A model generated the notes under the pieces. It ran no database searches and was not told where the DNA came from. It was given only the letters and a program-made list of their open reading frames with translations. Both the position numbers and the translations under genes were made by a program. 57,266 bases of DNA from a virus: positions 1 through 57,266 of IMG/VR virus record IMGVR_UViG_3300020469_000055. One strand, 5' to 3'. Below, one piece after another: positions 1 through 8,183 of the stretch. How positions within the stretch are numbered: position 1 is the stretch's first letter; each line of letters begins with the position of its first letter.

Positions 1-64
1 GCAATGGAAGAACCGCCAAGGTAAAAACCAACGGCGGCAAGAAGAGCAGCGCGAAGCTCAGGTA
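1..64. repeat. Terminal direct repeat, left copy
   Basis: These 64 bases are identical to 57203-57266. They lie inside an open reading frame that continues without interruption across the join, so this is the overlap of a circular assembly rather than a biological terminal repeat. The unique genome is 57,202 bp. Confidence 0.95.
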
Positions 65-395
65 ACACGATGATTCCCTGTAGTCTAGTCCAGCCGCCCG
101 AGAAAATTCCAAGGAGGTCCCAAGGGGCTCGTTCGTTTTCAACCCACGTATCAACTCCGACGAGGGCTCCGATAAACGGGGCGACTGCAAGGACCCAGAG
201 GACGGTAAAGACGAGCACCCGCCTACCAAAATGGGTGCCACGATTAGCAGCCCTATCCGCTGAATCATCTGCTGCTTTTTGTTTTTGTAAAAGCATCTCT
301 GTAGTTTTCTGCTGGTTTTCAACAGACATTGCCATATATCTAAATATAAAACCTGCAAGTCCTCCTCCTAACATTGAAATTAATTCCATACTCAT
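1..395 (-). CDS. Three-TM holin-like membrane protein (5' part; split by contig ends)
   Basis: The frame starts with ATG at 395 and runs off the left end. On the circular molecule it continues through 57202-57190 and stops at TAA, giving 135 residues. Three hydrophobic segments are visible: residues about 4-22, 59-80 and 105-129. A charged, Gln/Lys-rich stretch lies between the first two. The end, with FYLGGSS followed by a short basic tail, resembles the three-TM holins of the GTA/marine-phage type. A holin would permeabilise the inner membrane to time lysis. It is flanked on both sides by one-TM coiled-coil proteins, which fits a lysis cassette, although the lysozyme-like gene is far away at 32.3 kb. 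A plain membrane protein of unknown role is the alternative. Confidence 0.7.
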   Translation of the reverse strand, partial: MSMELISMLGGGLAGFIFRYMAMSVENQQKTTEMLLQKQKAADDSADRAANRGTHFGRRVLVFTVLWVLAVAPFIGALVGVDTWVENERAPWDLLGIFSGGWTRLQGIIVLPELRAALLAAVGFYLGGSSI

Positions 396-407
396 TAGTA
401 TAATCCT

Positions 408-671
408 TTATCTAGGCATTTCTTTTGCAATGGACATCATTCTACTGGTAGCCCACTCCCCTTGTTTATCAACCTTTGATATAATCATATCTATATCACG
501 CCTAAGTTGTTCTGTATCTTTCTGTTGCATGCTCATTAAACTGTCTATTCTTTTTGAGTTTTCTGAAACCTTGTGACTTATCTTCCAGACAAAACCAACT
601 AAACCCAATAAAGAAGATCCAACAAGCATCATCAATAATTCGACAATTTTTTCGTCAGTAATAAGCTCCAT
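408..671 (-). CDS. Small membrane-anchored coiled-coil protein
   Basis: The protein has 87 residues. One hydrophobic segment (about residues 10-29, rich in Leu/Met/Val/Gly) is followed by a long charged helix with heptad-like spacing and no cysteines. The architecture matches small phage lysis accessories such as an i-spanin or antiholin, and it resembles the protein at 56951-57187 on the other side of the holin candidate. No family motif is recognised, so the lysis role rests on position. It is the first gene after the terminator at 719-749. Confidence 0.65.
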   Translation of the reverse strand: MELITDEKIVELLMMLVGSSLLGLVGFVWKISHKVSENSKRIDSLMSMQQKDTEQLRRDIDMIISKVDKQGEWATSRMMSIAKEMPR

Positions 672-718
672 TGTATTCCCCCGTAATGAAAATTAATAAA
701 TGCTTAAACTTTATTAAA

Positions 719-749
719 GGCGCTAGGGGACACAGGGACCCCTAACGCC
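719..749 (-). terminator. Intrinsic terminator ahead of the membrane-protein genes
   Basis: Read on the minus strand, an 11-bp stem (GGCGTTAGGGG paired with CCCCTAGCGCC, one G-U) with a 9-nt loop is followed by TTTAATAAAGTTT. It would end transcripts coming from the tail-protein genes, or from the promoter-like site near 865, before the lysis-type genes. Confidence 0.75.
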
Positions 750-865
750 ACTATGAGAAGTTCCGACGCTGCTTGCCCTGAGGCATGCTGCACTGAAGGG
801 CGTAACTTATGACGTTCGCTCCACAAGCTGCAACAGCAGCAGACGGCCCTAAGGTTTAAAAGATC
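719..865 (-). ncRNA. Candidate structured non-coding RNA
   Basis: This gene-free stretch is much more GC-rich than the AT-rich genes on either side. It starts at a promoter-like TATAG (865) and ends in the hairpin at 719-749. Local stems are visible in the minus-strand RNA: GCTGC-TGTT-GCAGC, TGCC-TCAG-GGCA, and an enclosing AGGGC/GCCCT pair. There is no credible reading frame. Size, boundaries and fold suggest a discrete RNA of about 147 nt. Its function is unknown, and it could simply be a structured leader or trailer. Confidence 0.4.
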
Positions 866-882
866 TATACTTTTTATTTAAG
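860..882 (-). promoter_or_regulatory. Divergent phage promoter-like site
   Basis: The minus strand reads AAAAAGTATAGATC, sharing AAAGTATAGA with the three strong phage promoters of this genome but lacking the TTGACT part. The predicted start is G at 865. It overlaps the last codons of the upstream tail gene. Confidence 0.35.
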
Positions 883-1702
883 AAGTAAAGATTTCAATGA
901 CTACGCCCATATTTGCATCCCACCCAAGATTGTGGCCAAAGCCATTTGTGTTATCGGGAGTGGGAGTTCCACCAGAAAAGTCAGTTTGAAGAAATGACAT
1001 CGAAAGACTTCTTAGGTTACTAGAATTGTTATCTTTCGTAGGATCAGCACCTGTATTTGTACCACCGTACACTGTCTCCAAAACAGACAAAATTCTTGAC
1101 GTTGCTACGTATGTCGAACCATTATTTTGTACTGTCATTCTTATCTTAATATTAGTTCCAAGCTCGGCAATAAAGTTGTCCCTGTCTGTATCGTTTCCAA
1201 ATCTAATATCAATTAGAACAAGATCTTCGCTTCCTACAGTGCTTGGACGGATTCGTGGGTAAGTACCACCTCCTGCCAGAGGATCATAAGTAACAGACTC
1301 TGCTATAGAGTATGACGAGTTTGCATTCCACCATGACTGACTAAGTTGTTTAGCTAAAGGTGTAGCTGAGTCTTCAGCCTTCGTATAAGTAACATATACA
1401 ACCTCTTCAGCATCAATAGTACTTCCTCTACTTGTAATAGAGCTATTCATCCACTGATTAAAGCTAGCTTCGTTTCCATTGTTAGACGTATATAGCCCAA
1501 CTAAAACACCTAAGGCATAAGATCTGTTTTCATAAATACCAACAAGATCTGTTCGATTAATCCTTAATGCCCATCTTGTATCAGAAAATTTACTAATACT
1601 AAAGGATAGGGCTGGATTAAATTTATGCGTAACTGTACCTCCAATAGCTCTAGCTTGGCTATCGTAATTATAACTAGTTCCGCCAATTGTTATACTTGGC
1701 AT
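878..1702 (-). CDS. Tail-associated protein, paralogue of the next gene upstream
   Basis: This 274-residue protein is rich in Ser, Thr, Asn and Gly and has no membrane segment, typical of beta-structured tail-fibre tips or adhesins. It sits last in the tail block. Its middle shares a pattern with the protein at 1720-2436: a Leu/Gly stretch, then N-G-x-E-A, then S/N-x-R-G, an acidic E-V segment and a WWN motif (about residues 127-129). The two therefore look like diverged tandem duplicates. It may bind the fibre or the host surface. No domain is recognised, and the function is inferred from position and composition. Confidence 0.7.
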   Translation of the reverse strand: MPSITIGGTSYNYDSQARAIGGTVTHKFNPALSFSISKFSDTRWALRINRTDLVGIYENRSYALGVLVGLYTSNNGNEASFNQWMNSSITSRGSTIDAEEVVYVTYTKAEDSATPLAKQLSQSWWNANSSYSIAESVTYDPLAGGGTYPRIRPSTVGSEDLVLIDIRFGNDTDRDNFIAELGTNIKIRMTVQNNGSTYVATSRILSVLETVYGGTNTGADPTKDNNSSNLRSLSMSFLQTDFSGGTPTPDNTNGFGHNLGWDANMGVVIEIFTS

Positions 1703-1719
1703 TAATTATTCTCCATAAA

Positions 1720-2436
1720 TTATCCTTTGCCAACTTCAATTTTAATTGAGTCAGCTTGGTCCCATCCAAAAGTTCCACCAGCTTCTATTTGAGCTGTAGT
1801 AAAAGTAGTTGTAGTTCCTTCATCATCTATCCAGTACCACACAGAGTCACCCGCGCCAGCATTAACTCCTCTATATGCTTTAGGAGTTCCTCCAGTAGAT
1901 GGAGTAACTGTAAGCCTTACCCAGGGATTAGAAACTCCACCAATTGTTGCATCAGGATCATCAGCAGAAAACATAATATACTCTCTATGAATCCTGCTAC
2001 CTCGGTCTATTTTAAGGTAGGTTCCTGTATCTGTACTAGTAGAGGTCCATGTTCCGGTGGATAGATTATTCCACCAACCATTACCGGCTCTCCATCGCCA
2101 TAAGTCTGCACCAAGATTAAAAGTATCAAGGATAACCTCAGTGACATCAGACTCAATAACTCCACGATTATTTGAAATCATTTCTTGGATGGCGGCATTT
2201 ACTTGTGCTTCTCCTCCGTTTTTTTGAAGCATAACGCCATGCAATAAAGCTAGGGCATCTGCTTGTGAAGGAAGACCATAGCCTAAAAGAATTCCTTGAT
2301 TAATAGTTGCATACCAACCTTCTGTATAAGATAGTTTCTTAACTTCAAAAGATCCAACTGTTAAGTCCATGAAATTACGGGTAGACATAATACCAGAAGC
2401 ATTAAGTTTTGTTGTATCAATATCACCTAAAGCCAT
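1720..2436 (-). CDS. Tail-associated protein, first of a tandem pair
   Basis: This 238-residue protein lies directly after the S74-domain fibre gene. The N-terminal third is mixed helix-like. The rest is rich in Gly, Thr and Trp, including a WRWRAGNGWW cluster near residue 120, in keeping with a beta-rich receptor-binding or fibre-tip subunit. Motifs shared with the next protein (N-G-G-E-A, N-R-G, WWN) mark the two as paralogues. The ATG at 2436 abuts the stop of the fibre gene. No database family is recognised. Confidence 0.7.
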   Translation of the reverse strand: MALGDIDTTKLNASGIMSTRNFMDLTVGSFEVKKLSYTEGWYATINQGILLGYGLPSQADALALLHGVMLQKNGGEAQVNAAIQEMISNNRGVIESDVTEVILDTFNLGADLWRWRAGNGWWNNLSTGTWTSTSTDTGTYLKIDRGSRIHREYIMFSADDPDATIGGVSNPWVRLTVTPSTGGTPKAYRGVNAGAGDSVWYWIDDEGTTTTFTTAQIEAGGTFGWDQADSIKIEVGKG

Positions 2437-2437
2437 A

Positions 2438-4297
2438 TTATTCTCCCTGTGATTCTAATTCTTCAACACGAGCAGTAAGGTTTTTTACTGCTTCAAGAAG
2501 AACACCACAAAGAGATCCTAAATCTACCTGCTTGTTTCCATTTTCATCATCACGAACAACAACATCTAACCCTACACTTTCTAAATCTTGTGCAGTTGGT
2601 CCATAGTGAACTAACTCTTCTTCATCAGCTAAAAACTTATAATGTCCAAAAGTATTAAGATTTTTAATTAAGTCTTCGGGAGAAGTAAGATTAGTTAAAC
2701 CTAAGTTATAGTCTTTAAGATTAGCATCCGAACTTACATTAAATGCAGTTCCGTTAAAAGAAGAAACAGAAGTACATTTTCCGTTTCCGCGAACACCAAA
2801 TCTTACAGGAGTACCAGCACTAGCATCATAAATTCTAAAAACATCGCTGGTGCTAGAACTAACAAAGTCGGGACGAATGTCAACAAAATCGGTATTATTT
2901 CCATAGATTCTATTAAAGCGATACGTAGATACATCATTATTATCATCTTCGGTAAACTGAAATGAAGTTCTTCCGCCATCACTAGTATAAACTCGTCGCT
3001 GCATAGTTGTAGTAGATAGGTTACTTCGTGCTCTACGAGGATCTATAAACAACCAACTACTATTAGACTGAACACCACCCTTTGTCGCTCCAGTATCACT
3101 TGGATCAATATAGTAAGCATACCCATGAGGATTATGGAGAAAATAGACATTATCTTCTACAGTAGTATTTCCTCTAGTGTCTGTACTAGGAGTATGAACA
3201 TGGTTAGTTTGTCCACTTATTTTTACTCTAAATCTATTATTGTTTGTAGCTTTAATACCATAAACTGGATTAATTTCAGTATCAGACGTAGATCCTGAAC
3301 CAAGATTTAGGTTAGTAGAAACAGTAGAAGAAGTAGTAGATACATCATTAGCAGTTAAAGCACCAGTTGTAAGACTACTAGGTGCGTTTGTAATGTTACC
3401 AGTAAAAGCAAAACCAGTGCTAGCATCGTAAGTTAATGCAGCAGTTTTATTTTGAAGATTGGTAATGTCAGTATCATTAGAAGAAATGTTAGAAATGTTT
3501 GCGTTGATTTTATCATTAACACTATTACTTCCATCATAAGCAACATTAGATCCCTGAATATCAAAGGCTACCCAGCCAAAGGCTCCATTCGCATCTGTAG
3601 CTCCAAGATACTTTCCATTATCACTTGCTCCAGGAATAGGAGTAGTTCCTAATGCTCCAATTTCTACTTTATTTGTAGAAGCATTAAAGGTAAGAGGACC
3701 AGCAGATCCAAAAGCATTAACATCACCTAAGTCTGTAATTGAATAACCTGATAAAGATAATTCATCAGCAGATACTCCCGATCCACCAGATCCTCCAAAA
3801 GCAGTAAGCTCCTGAGAAGCATTAAATAGCTGATCAACAGCTAAGTTAAGAGAGGTTGAGGTTAGTCGGCTACCTGCCTGAAACGAAACAGACTTGTCAT
3901 TTAGAGAGGTAGATCTTCGAATAACAATTGGTTCCGTAGTAGAAACAGACAGAGATGCTGCATAAAAATAGTCAACACCATCAATTTGGCGAGAAGTACC
4001 TTGAAGACTTGAAAGATTAAAAGTAATAGTATTAGCACTAGCATTGACTGTATAAGCAGTCGTAGGAATAACAGTTAAAATCTCAAGAATCCTATCACTA
4101 AGACTGTTAGTTGCCGTTGCAGTTCCTACTCCTTGCGCGCCTCCAACATGAATCGTAGTAGGAACATATCGAAGTTGAATCTGAGCCGCATCCGTAAGAG
4201 ACGCATTTAAAGTAAGGCTACTATATAAATAGCTATTAGTTTCACTGGACGCTGTATGCTTTTGCTCAAACGCCGTAGTATTGTCAATAAAAGGCAT
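2438..4297 (-). CDS. Tail fibre/spike with C-terminal S74 intramolecular chaperone domain
   Basis: This 619-residue protein starts at ATG 4297 behind a strong AAAGGAGG site. The N-terminal portion and a long Ser/Thr/Asn/Gly-rich shaft (about residues 150-510) suit a trimeric fibre. The last ~95 residues contain S-D-A-N-L-K-D-Y, then H-Y-x-F and Y-G-P-T-A-Q-D, and end in an Ala/Val/Leu coiled coil. This is the Peptidase_S74 / intramolecular chaperone signature: the domain trimerises the fibre and then cuts itself off at the Ser of SDxxLK. The protein is probably the main receptor-binding fibre and is followed by two smaller tail proteins. Confidence 0.85.
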   Translation of the reverse strand: MPFIDNTTAFEQKHTASSETNSYLYSSLTLNASLTDAAQIQLRYVPTTIHVGGAQGVGTATATNSLSDRILEILTVIPTTAYTVNASANTITFNLSSLQGTSRQIDGVDYFYAASLSVSTTEPIVIRRSTSLNDKSVSFQAGSRLTSTSLNLAVDQLFNASQELTAFGGSGGSGVSADELSLSGYSITDLGDVNAFGSAGPLTFNASTNKVEIGALGTTPIPGASDNGKYLGATDANGAFGWVAFDIQGSNVAYDGSNSVNDKINANISNISSNDTDITNLQNKTAALTYDASTGFAFTGNITNAPSSLTTGALTANDVSTTSSTVSTNLNLGSGSTSDTEINPVYGIKATNNNRFRVKISGQTNHVHTPSTDTRGNTTVEDNVYFLHNPHGYAYYIDPSDTGATKGGVQSNSSWLFIDPRRARSNLSTTTMQRRVYTSDGGRTSFQFTEDDNNDVSTYRFNRIYGNNTDFVDIRPDFVSSSTSDVFRIYDASAGTPVRFGVRGNGKCTSVSSFNGTAFNVSSDANLKDYNLGLTNLTSPEDLIKNLNTFGHYKFLADEEELVHYGPTAQDLESVGLDVVVRDDENGNKQVDLGSLCGVLLEAVKNLTARVEELESQGE

Positions 4298-4329
4298 AGT
4301 TAGCCTCCTTTATTTTAAAGTATATAATA

Positions 4330-4359
4330 GTCCCCGATCACCTTTCGACAACCGAGGAC
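4330..4359 (-). terminator. Hairpin between tubular protein B and the tail fibre
   Basis: The minus strand forms GTCCTCGGT ... ATCGGGGAC (9 bp with G-U pairs, 12-nt loop), followed by the AT-rich TATTATATACTTT. The downstream tract is not a clean U run, so it may be a weak terminator or an RNA-processing site that sets fibre dose. Confidence 0.45.
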
Positions 4360-4376
4360 AAAAGGAAAGGAGAACA

Positions 4377-7325
4377 TTAAAGTACGGAAGAGTAAGTCTG
4401 TTTAAACTTACCCTTAATTTCAATATTAGTAATATTAAGAGGGGTCATATAGTCAGAAAGGATATAAATTTCTACCTTATCACTATAGCCCATAATTTTA
4501 CTAACAAGCTCTCCTTGGTATTCAATATTACTAATGTCTAAAGATGAGTTATTAAATGTATCTACCTGAGGGGCGGCAAAAGTAGTTGTATAATTAAGCA
4601 AGTCTTTAGAATTTGCTTTATAATCTGTAACAACTGAGCTTGTTGGTCGACCCCTACGTTGCACTACAATATCATAATCTCCAGTATTGTAATGTCGAGT
4701 TACCATAGAAGCTAGATTTAAAATGCCTTCCATTGGATTATTATCTCGACCTCTAACAAACTGAGTACTAAGCTGGGCCATCATGGTAAACTTGCGTCCA
4801 ATATAATAGTTTCCTCCAGCAAGAAGCTGCTGATCGGCCTGGAAATGATCGCCTTTAACCACAATATCAGTATGATTAGTACTTGGAGTAATTGTTTTAA
4901 TTGTATAAATTCCTCCATTAACATCTACAAATTCATATGATTTAGATGCATCCATCTTATAAGGAATTCTAACAGTAGTTTCATTTACATCTGCATTATA
5001 TACACCATTAACTCCATCTCTTGAAGTACCTAAAGTATCGCCAAGAGTAATAGTAAGTTTCTGCTTTTTATCTAAGCGAGGAATATTATTGGGATCATTC
5101 CTCATAAGCTGCCGTTCAATTCGGTACTCATCTCCACTTGTTTTCATAACCATATAAACATAGTTATCCCATGATTGCATAGACATTACAGATACATCTT
5201 CAAAGATATACTTATAAAAAGCATTCTGAGCAATTTGATTGCCTCGATACTTTGTGGTATACAAATACACATCTGTTGGATTGTCAGCATCAACCGCTAA
5301 TAGCGTATCCTGAGCCGCCGCTACCGCAGTTGCTCCGTAGTTTTTAGGAAGATACTTTGCACAATGCGAAGATAATTCCTGAGCGGTTGATAAACTTCCG
5401 CCTCGTCCTAAGTAAAGATATAAACGCTCGGCATCATAAAAGAAAATATTATTGCCTAGCGTTAAAGGATCTACAAGAGGAGCCGTAGAATAAAAAGTCA
5501 TCGGCTGAAGAGAAGCTGTAAATGGAGTAATCTGGTTTTCAGAACCCATAAGTTCATATTGTGTATCTGCGTTTGTATTGACAAACATATAATCACTAAA
5601 AGGAACCATGCTAGTAATCGGCGTAAACTTATTAGCCGATGCTGCAACATCAATAGGATCTGAGTCTACAACAAGACCAGGATCTTCAATCCAAAGATCC
5701 GTAAAATCTCCGTCTCGACTTGAAAAGATTACATCTCCAGAGGACATAAACAACCTATTTCTAAAGTAGGCAATAGTTGCAATCTTAGATTGCTTGCCTT
5801 CTTTGAATGGAGTTGGCCCTGGGTTAAGATTTTTTTCAGTTCCTGAGGTTCTATGTTCCCAGTTAAGAAGTTTAAACTCCCACTGAGAAACACCAGAAGA
5901 ATTAATCCCTGTAAACTCAAAGGTTATGGGCATTCGTTTATTATCAAAAACAGAATACTCATCTGGAGTTCGTACCTTAAGAAAATGCGGAGAAGTTGTG
6001 CTTTTTGCTAAATAATATCCAGGAGCTTGCCCCTGGAATCCAGTTTGAATATAGTAAACTTTACCATCTGCTGAATTAGTTAAAGGTAAATTAGCAGCAG
6101 CATTTTTAGTAAGTCCATATAAAGCAACAAGCATATCCTCTGCGCCGTTGTTACCATCCGTTACATCGATCTGTAAGGGAGGAATAGTTAAGTCATTAAA
6201 GGTGGGAAGAGACTGACCAAGCTGAGGCTTGGAAGAGTCTGCATATTCCCAGTCTTTAACTTCAATCTGCTTTGGAGTTCTGTCTGTATCGAGAGCGGGA
6301 AGAGTAAGGCTACTGGTTGCAGTACCAAAGTTACTAGCATCCGTAGCAATAACAGTCCACTTTGCTTTTTTCGCAATATTTTCATTTGCTTCAATAGAAG
6401 TAACCGCCTGTAGGATATAAGACTTTTGTACTTTACCTACATAGGTGCCTGTATTAATATCATCCTCAGTTGCTTCAATACCATTATCATTAGAAGTACC
6501 AACACTTCCTGTAAGATCAGCAGTGCCGGGAACAACAAGAACCTGAGTTCCTCTTGCATAGCTACTATACTGATCCCAGAGAATAGCAATTGCTCCGGGA
6601 TCTACTTTAATTGCAGTTTTGTATTCTTCTTTTGCACCCTTAAGATCTTGTTTGTAAGTATTGGAAGCATCACTGCCATCACCAATTACTTTTCCATCAA
6701 AACCAATCTGAAGATAATAATCTCCTTCTTGACCAGAGGTAAGAGCTGCTGCTCCTGTACCGCTATCAAGAAAATCACCAACCGCAAGGGTTACTTTTTT
6801 AGAAGTATATCCTGCATGAACATTAGGATTTAAGAACACAACATTCTGACCCTGAGCAACTAACTTAAGAGGATCTCCGCTAGCCTGATAAGTAAGATAG
6901 GCTCTAACATCAGCTGGGATTTCTGAATCAGTTTGAGTTGCAGGGGTGTGATCAATAAAAGTATCGGTAGTTGGGTTATAATAAAAAACATAATAAAGTT
7001 TATTGCCTGATACAGTAGCACTGCGATCAATCACAATAAGATATCTAGCATTTTCCGATAAAGCATGCCAGAAAAATTCAAGGGTAGTATTTGCCGTAGG
7101 TAAGCCAAGATCATCTCCGGTAAATGCCTGAGACCCCGGATTAAAAATAGGCATAAGATCTGTTCCCGATCGTTTTTCTAAAGATCGTTCAACAGTAATC
7201 ATAGCATTTTCAAGTTCCTGAGATTCAGTTGGGAGACGCTTCGACGGGGCCTGACGGCCCACGCCACCAGACAAGGAGTAGATAGGGATATTAGTAGAAA
7301 GGGTCTTGCCTCGTCGTCTATTCAT
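4377..7325 (-). CDS. Tail tubular protein B (T7 gp12-like nozzle)
   Basis: This 982-residue protein lies immediately after tubular protein A, as in all T7-like genomes, and is longer than T7 gp12 (794 residues). The N-terminus carries the typical S-L-S-G-G-V-G-R-Q-A-P-S-K-R motif with downstream E-L-E-N-A (about residues 18-40), known from gp12-type proteins. A central T-x-x-A-Y-F-R-N-R-L-F-M-S-S-G-D segment (near residue 530) is also characteristic. It forms the hexameric tail nozzle through which DNA leaves and to which fibres attach. The ATG at 7325 overlaps the end of the preceding gene. The extra length suggests insertions, possibly extra fibre-docking or surface domains. Confidence 0.9.
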   Translation of the reverse strand: MNRRRGKTLSTNIPIYSLSGGVGRQAPSKRLPTESQELENAMITVERSLEKRSGTDLMPIFNPGSQAFTGDDLGLPTANTTLEFFWHALSENARYLIVIDRSATVSGNKLYYVFYYNPTTDTFIDHTPATQTDSEIPADVRAYLTYQASGDPLKLVAQGQNVVFLNPNVHAGYTSKKVTLAVGDFLDSGTGAAALTSGQEGDYYLQIGFDGKVIGDGSDASNTYKQDLKGAKEEYKTAIKVDPGAIAILWDQYSSYARGTQVLVVPGTADLTGSVGTSNDNGIEATEDDINTGTYVGKVQKSYILQAVTSIEANENIAKKAKWTVIATDASNFGTATSSLTLPALDTDRTPKQIEVKDWEYADSSKPQLGQSLPTFNDLTIPPLQIDVTDGNNGAEDMLVALYGLTKNAAANLPLTNSADGKVYYIQTGFQGQAPGYYLAKSTTSPHFLKVRTPDEYSVFDNKRMPITFEFTGINSSGVSQWEFKLLNWEHRTSGTEKNLNPGPTPFKEGKQSKIATIAYFRNRLFMSSGDVIFSSRDGDFTDLWIEDPGLVVDSDPIDVAASANKFTPITSMVPFSDYMFVNTNADTQYELMGSENQITPFTASLQPMTFYSTAPLVDPLTLGNNIFFYDAERLYLYLGRGGSLSTAQELSSHCAKYLPKNYGATAVAAAQDTLLAVDADNPTDVYLYTTKYRGNQIAQNAFYKYIFEDVSVMSMQSWDNYVYMVMKTSGDEYRIERQLMRNDPNNIPRLDKKQKLTITLGDTLGTSRDGVNGVYNADVNETTVRIPYKMDASKSYEFVDVNGGIYTIKTITPSTNHTDIVVKGDHFQADQQLLAGGNYYIGRKFTMMAQLSTQFVRGRDNNPMEGILNLASMVTRHYNTGDYDIVVQRRGRPTSSVVTDYKANSKDLLNYTTTFAAPQVDTFNNSSLDISNIEYQGELVSKIMGYSDKVEIYILSDYMTPLNITNIEIKGKFKQTYSSVL

Positions 7326-7987
7326 TAGCTAGTCCTTCCTCGCCCGTAGCGAATATTCATTCCTCCGCCATGAGGACGAAAGACAGCTCGTCGCTTTTGA
7401 TAGCTACCAGCATCCCAAATAGTTTTATCTTTACTAAAGATGTCACGGGACTTACCTTTAGTTCCGTAAATAAGTTCATCCTGCTGAAGATACGAATCCA
7501 TATCGCGATCTCCCTGAGTAAGCATCTGGTATCGACGGGCAGCTGAAGCAGTAATACTTCGCTGGCCTGGAGTATCGATATCTTCCCAGTCAAGTTTTAC
7601 AATAATTCTACCTTTTAAAGTTTTACTTGAATAGCTAGACCAGTTAGTAGTCTGATCCGTTACATTAAAAAGAATAAATCCTCCCCCGCTTTTTTTAACG
7701 GATACGCGAACAAGCTCTCCGTCTGAGTTATAGCAAGGAGTAATTATATCAAGACTCATAATATTGCTGGGAAGGCTAATAAGTTTAGTCTCAGAATCAA
7801 CTTTTAAGTCATAAGTATATACATTATTAGCCAAACCCCGAAGCTGAAAATCCTGAGTATATTGATCAAGGAGATATTCAGCAATGCTACTATCCACCCC
7901 GCTTTGATTTTCAAGATCCGAAATAATGGCCTCACCCGCAGCCAGTAGACACTGGTTAACTGCGTCTAATCTAGTCATCTGGCCCAT
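7325..7987 (-). CDS. Tail tubular protein A (T7 gp11-like gatekeeper/adaptor)
   Basis: This 220-residue protein begins with T-R-L-D-A-V-N-Q-C-L-L-A-A-G-E, the conserved opening of gp11-type adaptors, followed by L-R-G-L-A-N-N. T7 gp11 is 196 residues. It forms the ring linking the portal to the tail nozzle. A GGAG site lies upstream of the ATG at 7987, and an in-frame ATG at 7978 (before the conserved TRLDAV) is an alternative start. It is the first gene after the capsid terminator. Confidence 0.92.
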   Translation of the reverse strand: MGQMTRLDAVNQCLLAAGEAIISDLENQSGVDSSIAEYLLDQYTQDFQLRGLANNVYTYDLKVDSETKLISLPSNIMSLDIITPCYNSDGELVRVSVKKSGGGFILFNVTDQTTNWSSYSSKTLKGRIIVKLDWEDIDTPGQRSITASAARRYQMLTQGDRDMDSYLQQDELIYGTKGKSRDIFSKDKTIWDAGSYQKRRAVFRPHGGGMNIRYGRGRTS

Positions 7988-8019
7988 AAGAGGCTCCTAA
8001 TTAGAGTAATAAAATTTAA

Positions 8020-8054
8020 AATAAAACGCCGACCGGGGTTTCCCCCGATCGACG
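8020..8054 (-). terminator. Strong intrinsic terminator after the capsid gene
   Basis: The minus strand forms a 12-bp GC-rich stem (CGTCGATCGGGG / CCCCGGTCGGCG with G-U pairs) closed by a GAAA tetraloop, followed at once by TTTTATTTT. Its position just after the major capsid gene matches the T7 T-phi terminator, which raises capsid transcription relative to tail genes. Confidence 0.9.
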
Positions 8055-8110
8055 CAGATAAAATATATATCAATAGATACAGCTTAACATAGCTTGAATC
8101 ACCACCCTTC

Positions 8111-8183
8111 GTCTTGTCCTCACTATAGAAGTGCCGCACAAAAACGCGGAGTAGAACTAATAACGAAGGAGGATTATCAAATG
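8111..8183 (+). promoter_or_regulatory. Plus-strand promoter-like core plus ribosome binding site, antisense to the capsid 3' end
   Basis: On the plus strand CACTATAGAAG (8121-8131) equals the core of the SP6 promoter and resembles T7-class promoters. About 38 bases later come AAGGAGG (8166-8172), an 8-base gap and ATG (8181). The frame from this ATG stays open for 100 codons, to 8483, opposite the capsid coding sequence. The predicted product is low-complexity, Ser/Arg-rich and probably only a shadow of capsid codon use. The signals themselves lie outside the capsid gene and are not explained by it. Confidence 0.3.

Noticed and set aside
1-64. Terminal repeat as a true T7-type direct terminal repeat
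   Set aside because: It lies within a gene that reads through the join, and T7-type repeats are longer and lie between late and early genes.
6426-6833. 135-codon plus-strand frame inside tubular protein B
   Set aside because: It is antisense to a clear virion gene, Cys/Ile/Asn-rich, and has no supporting signals.
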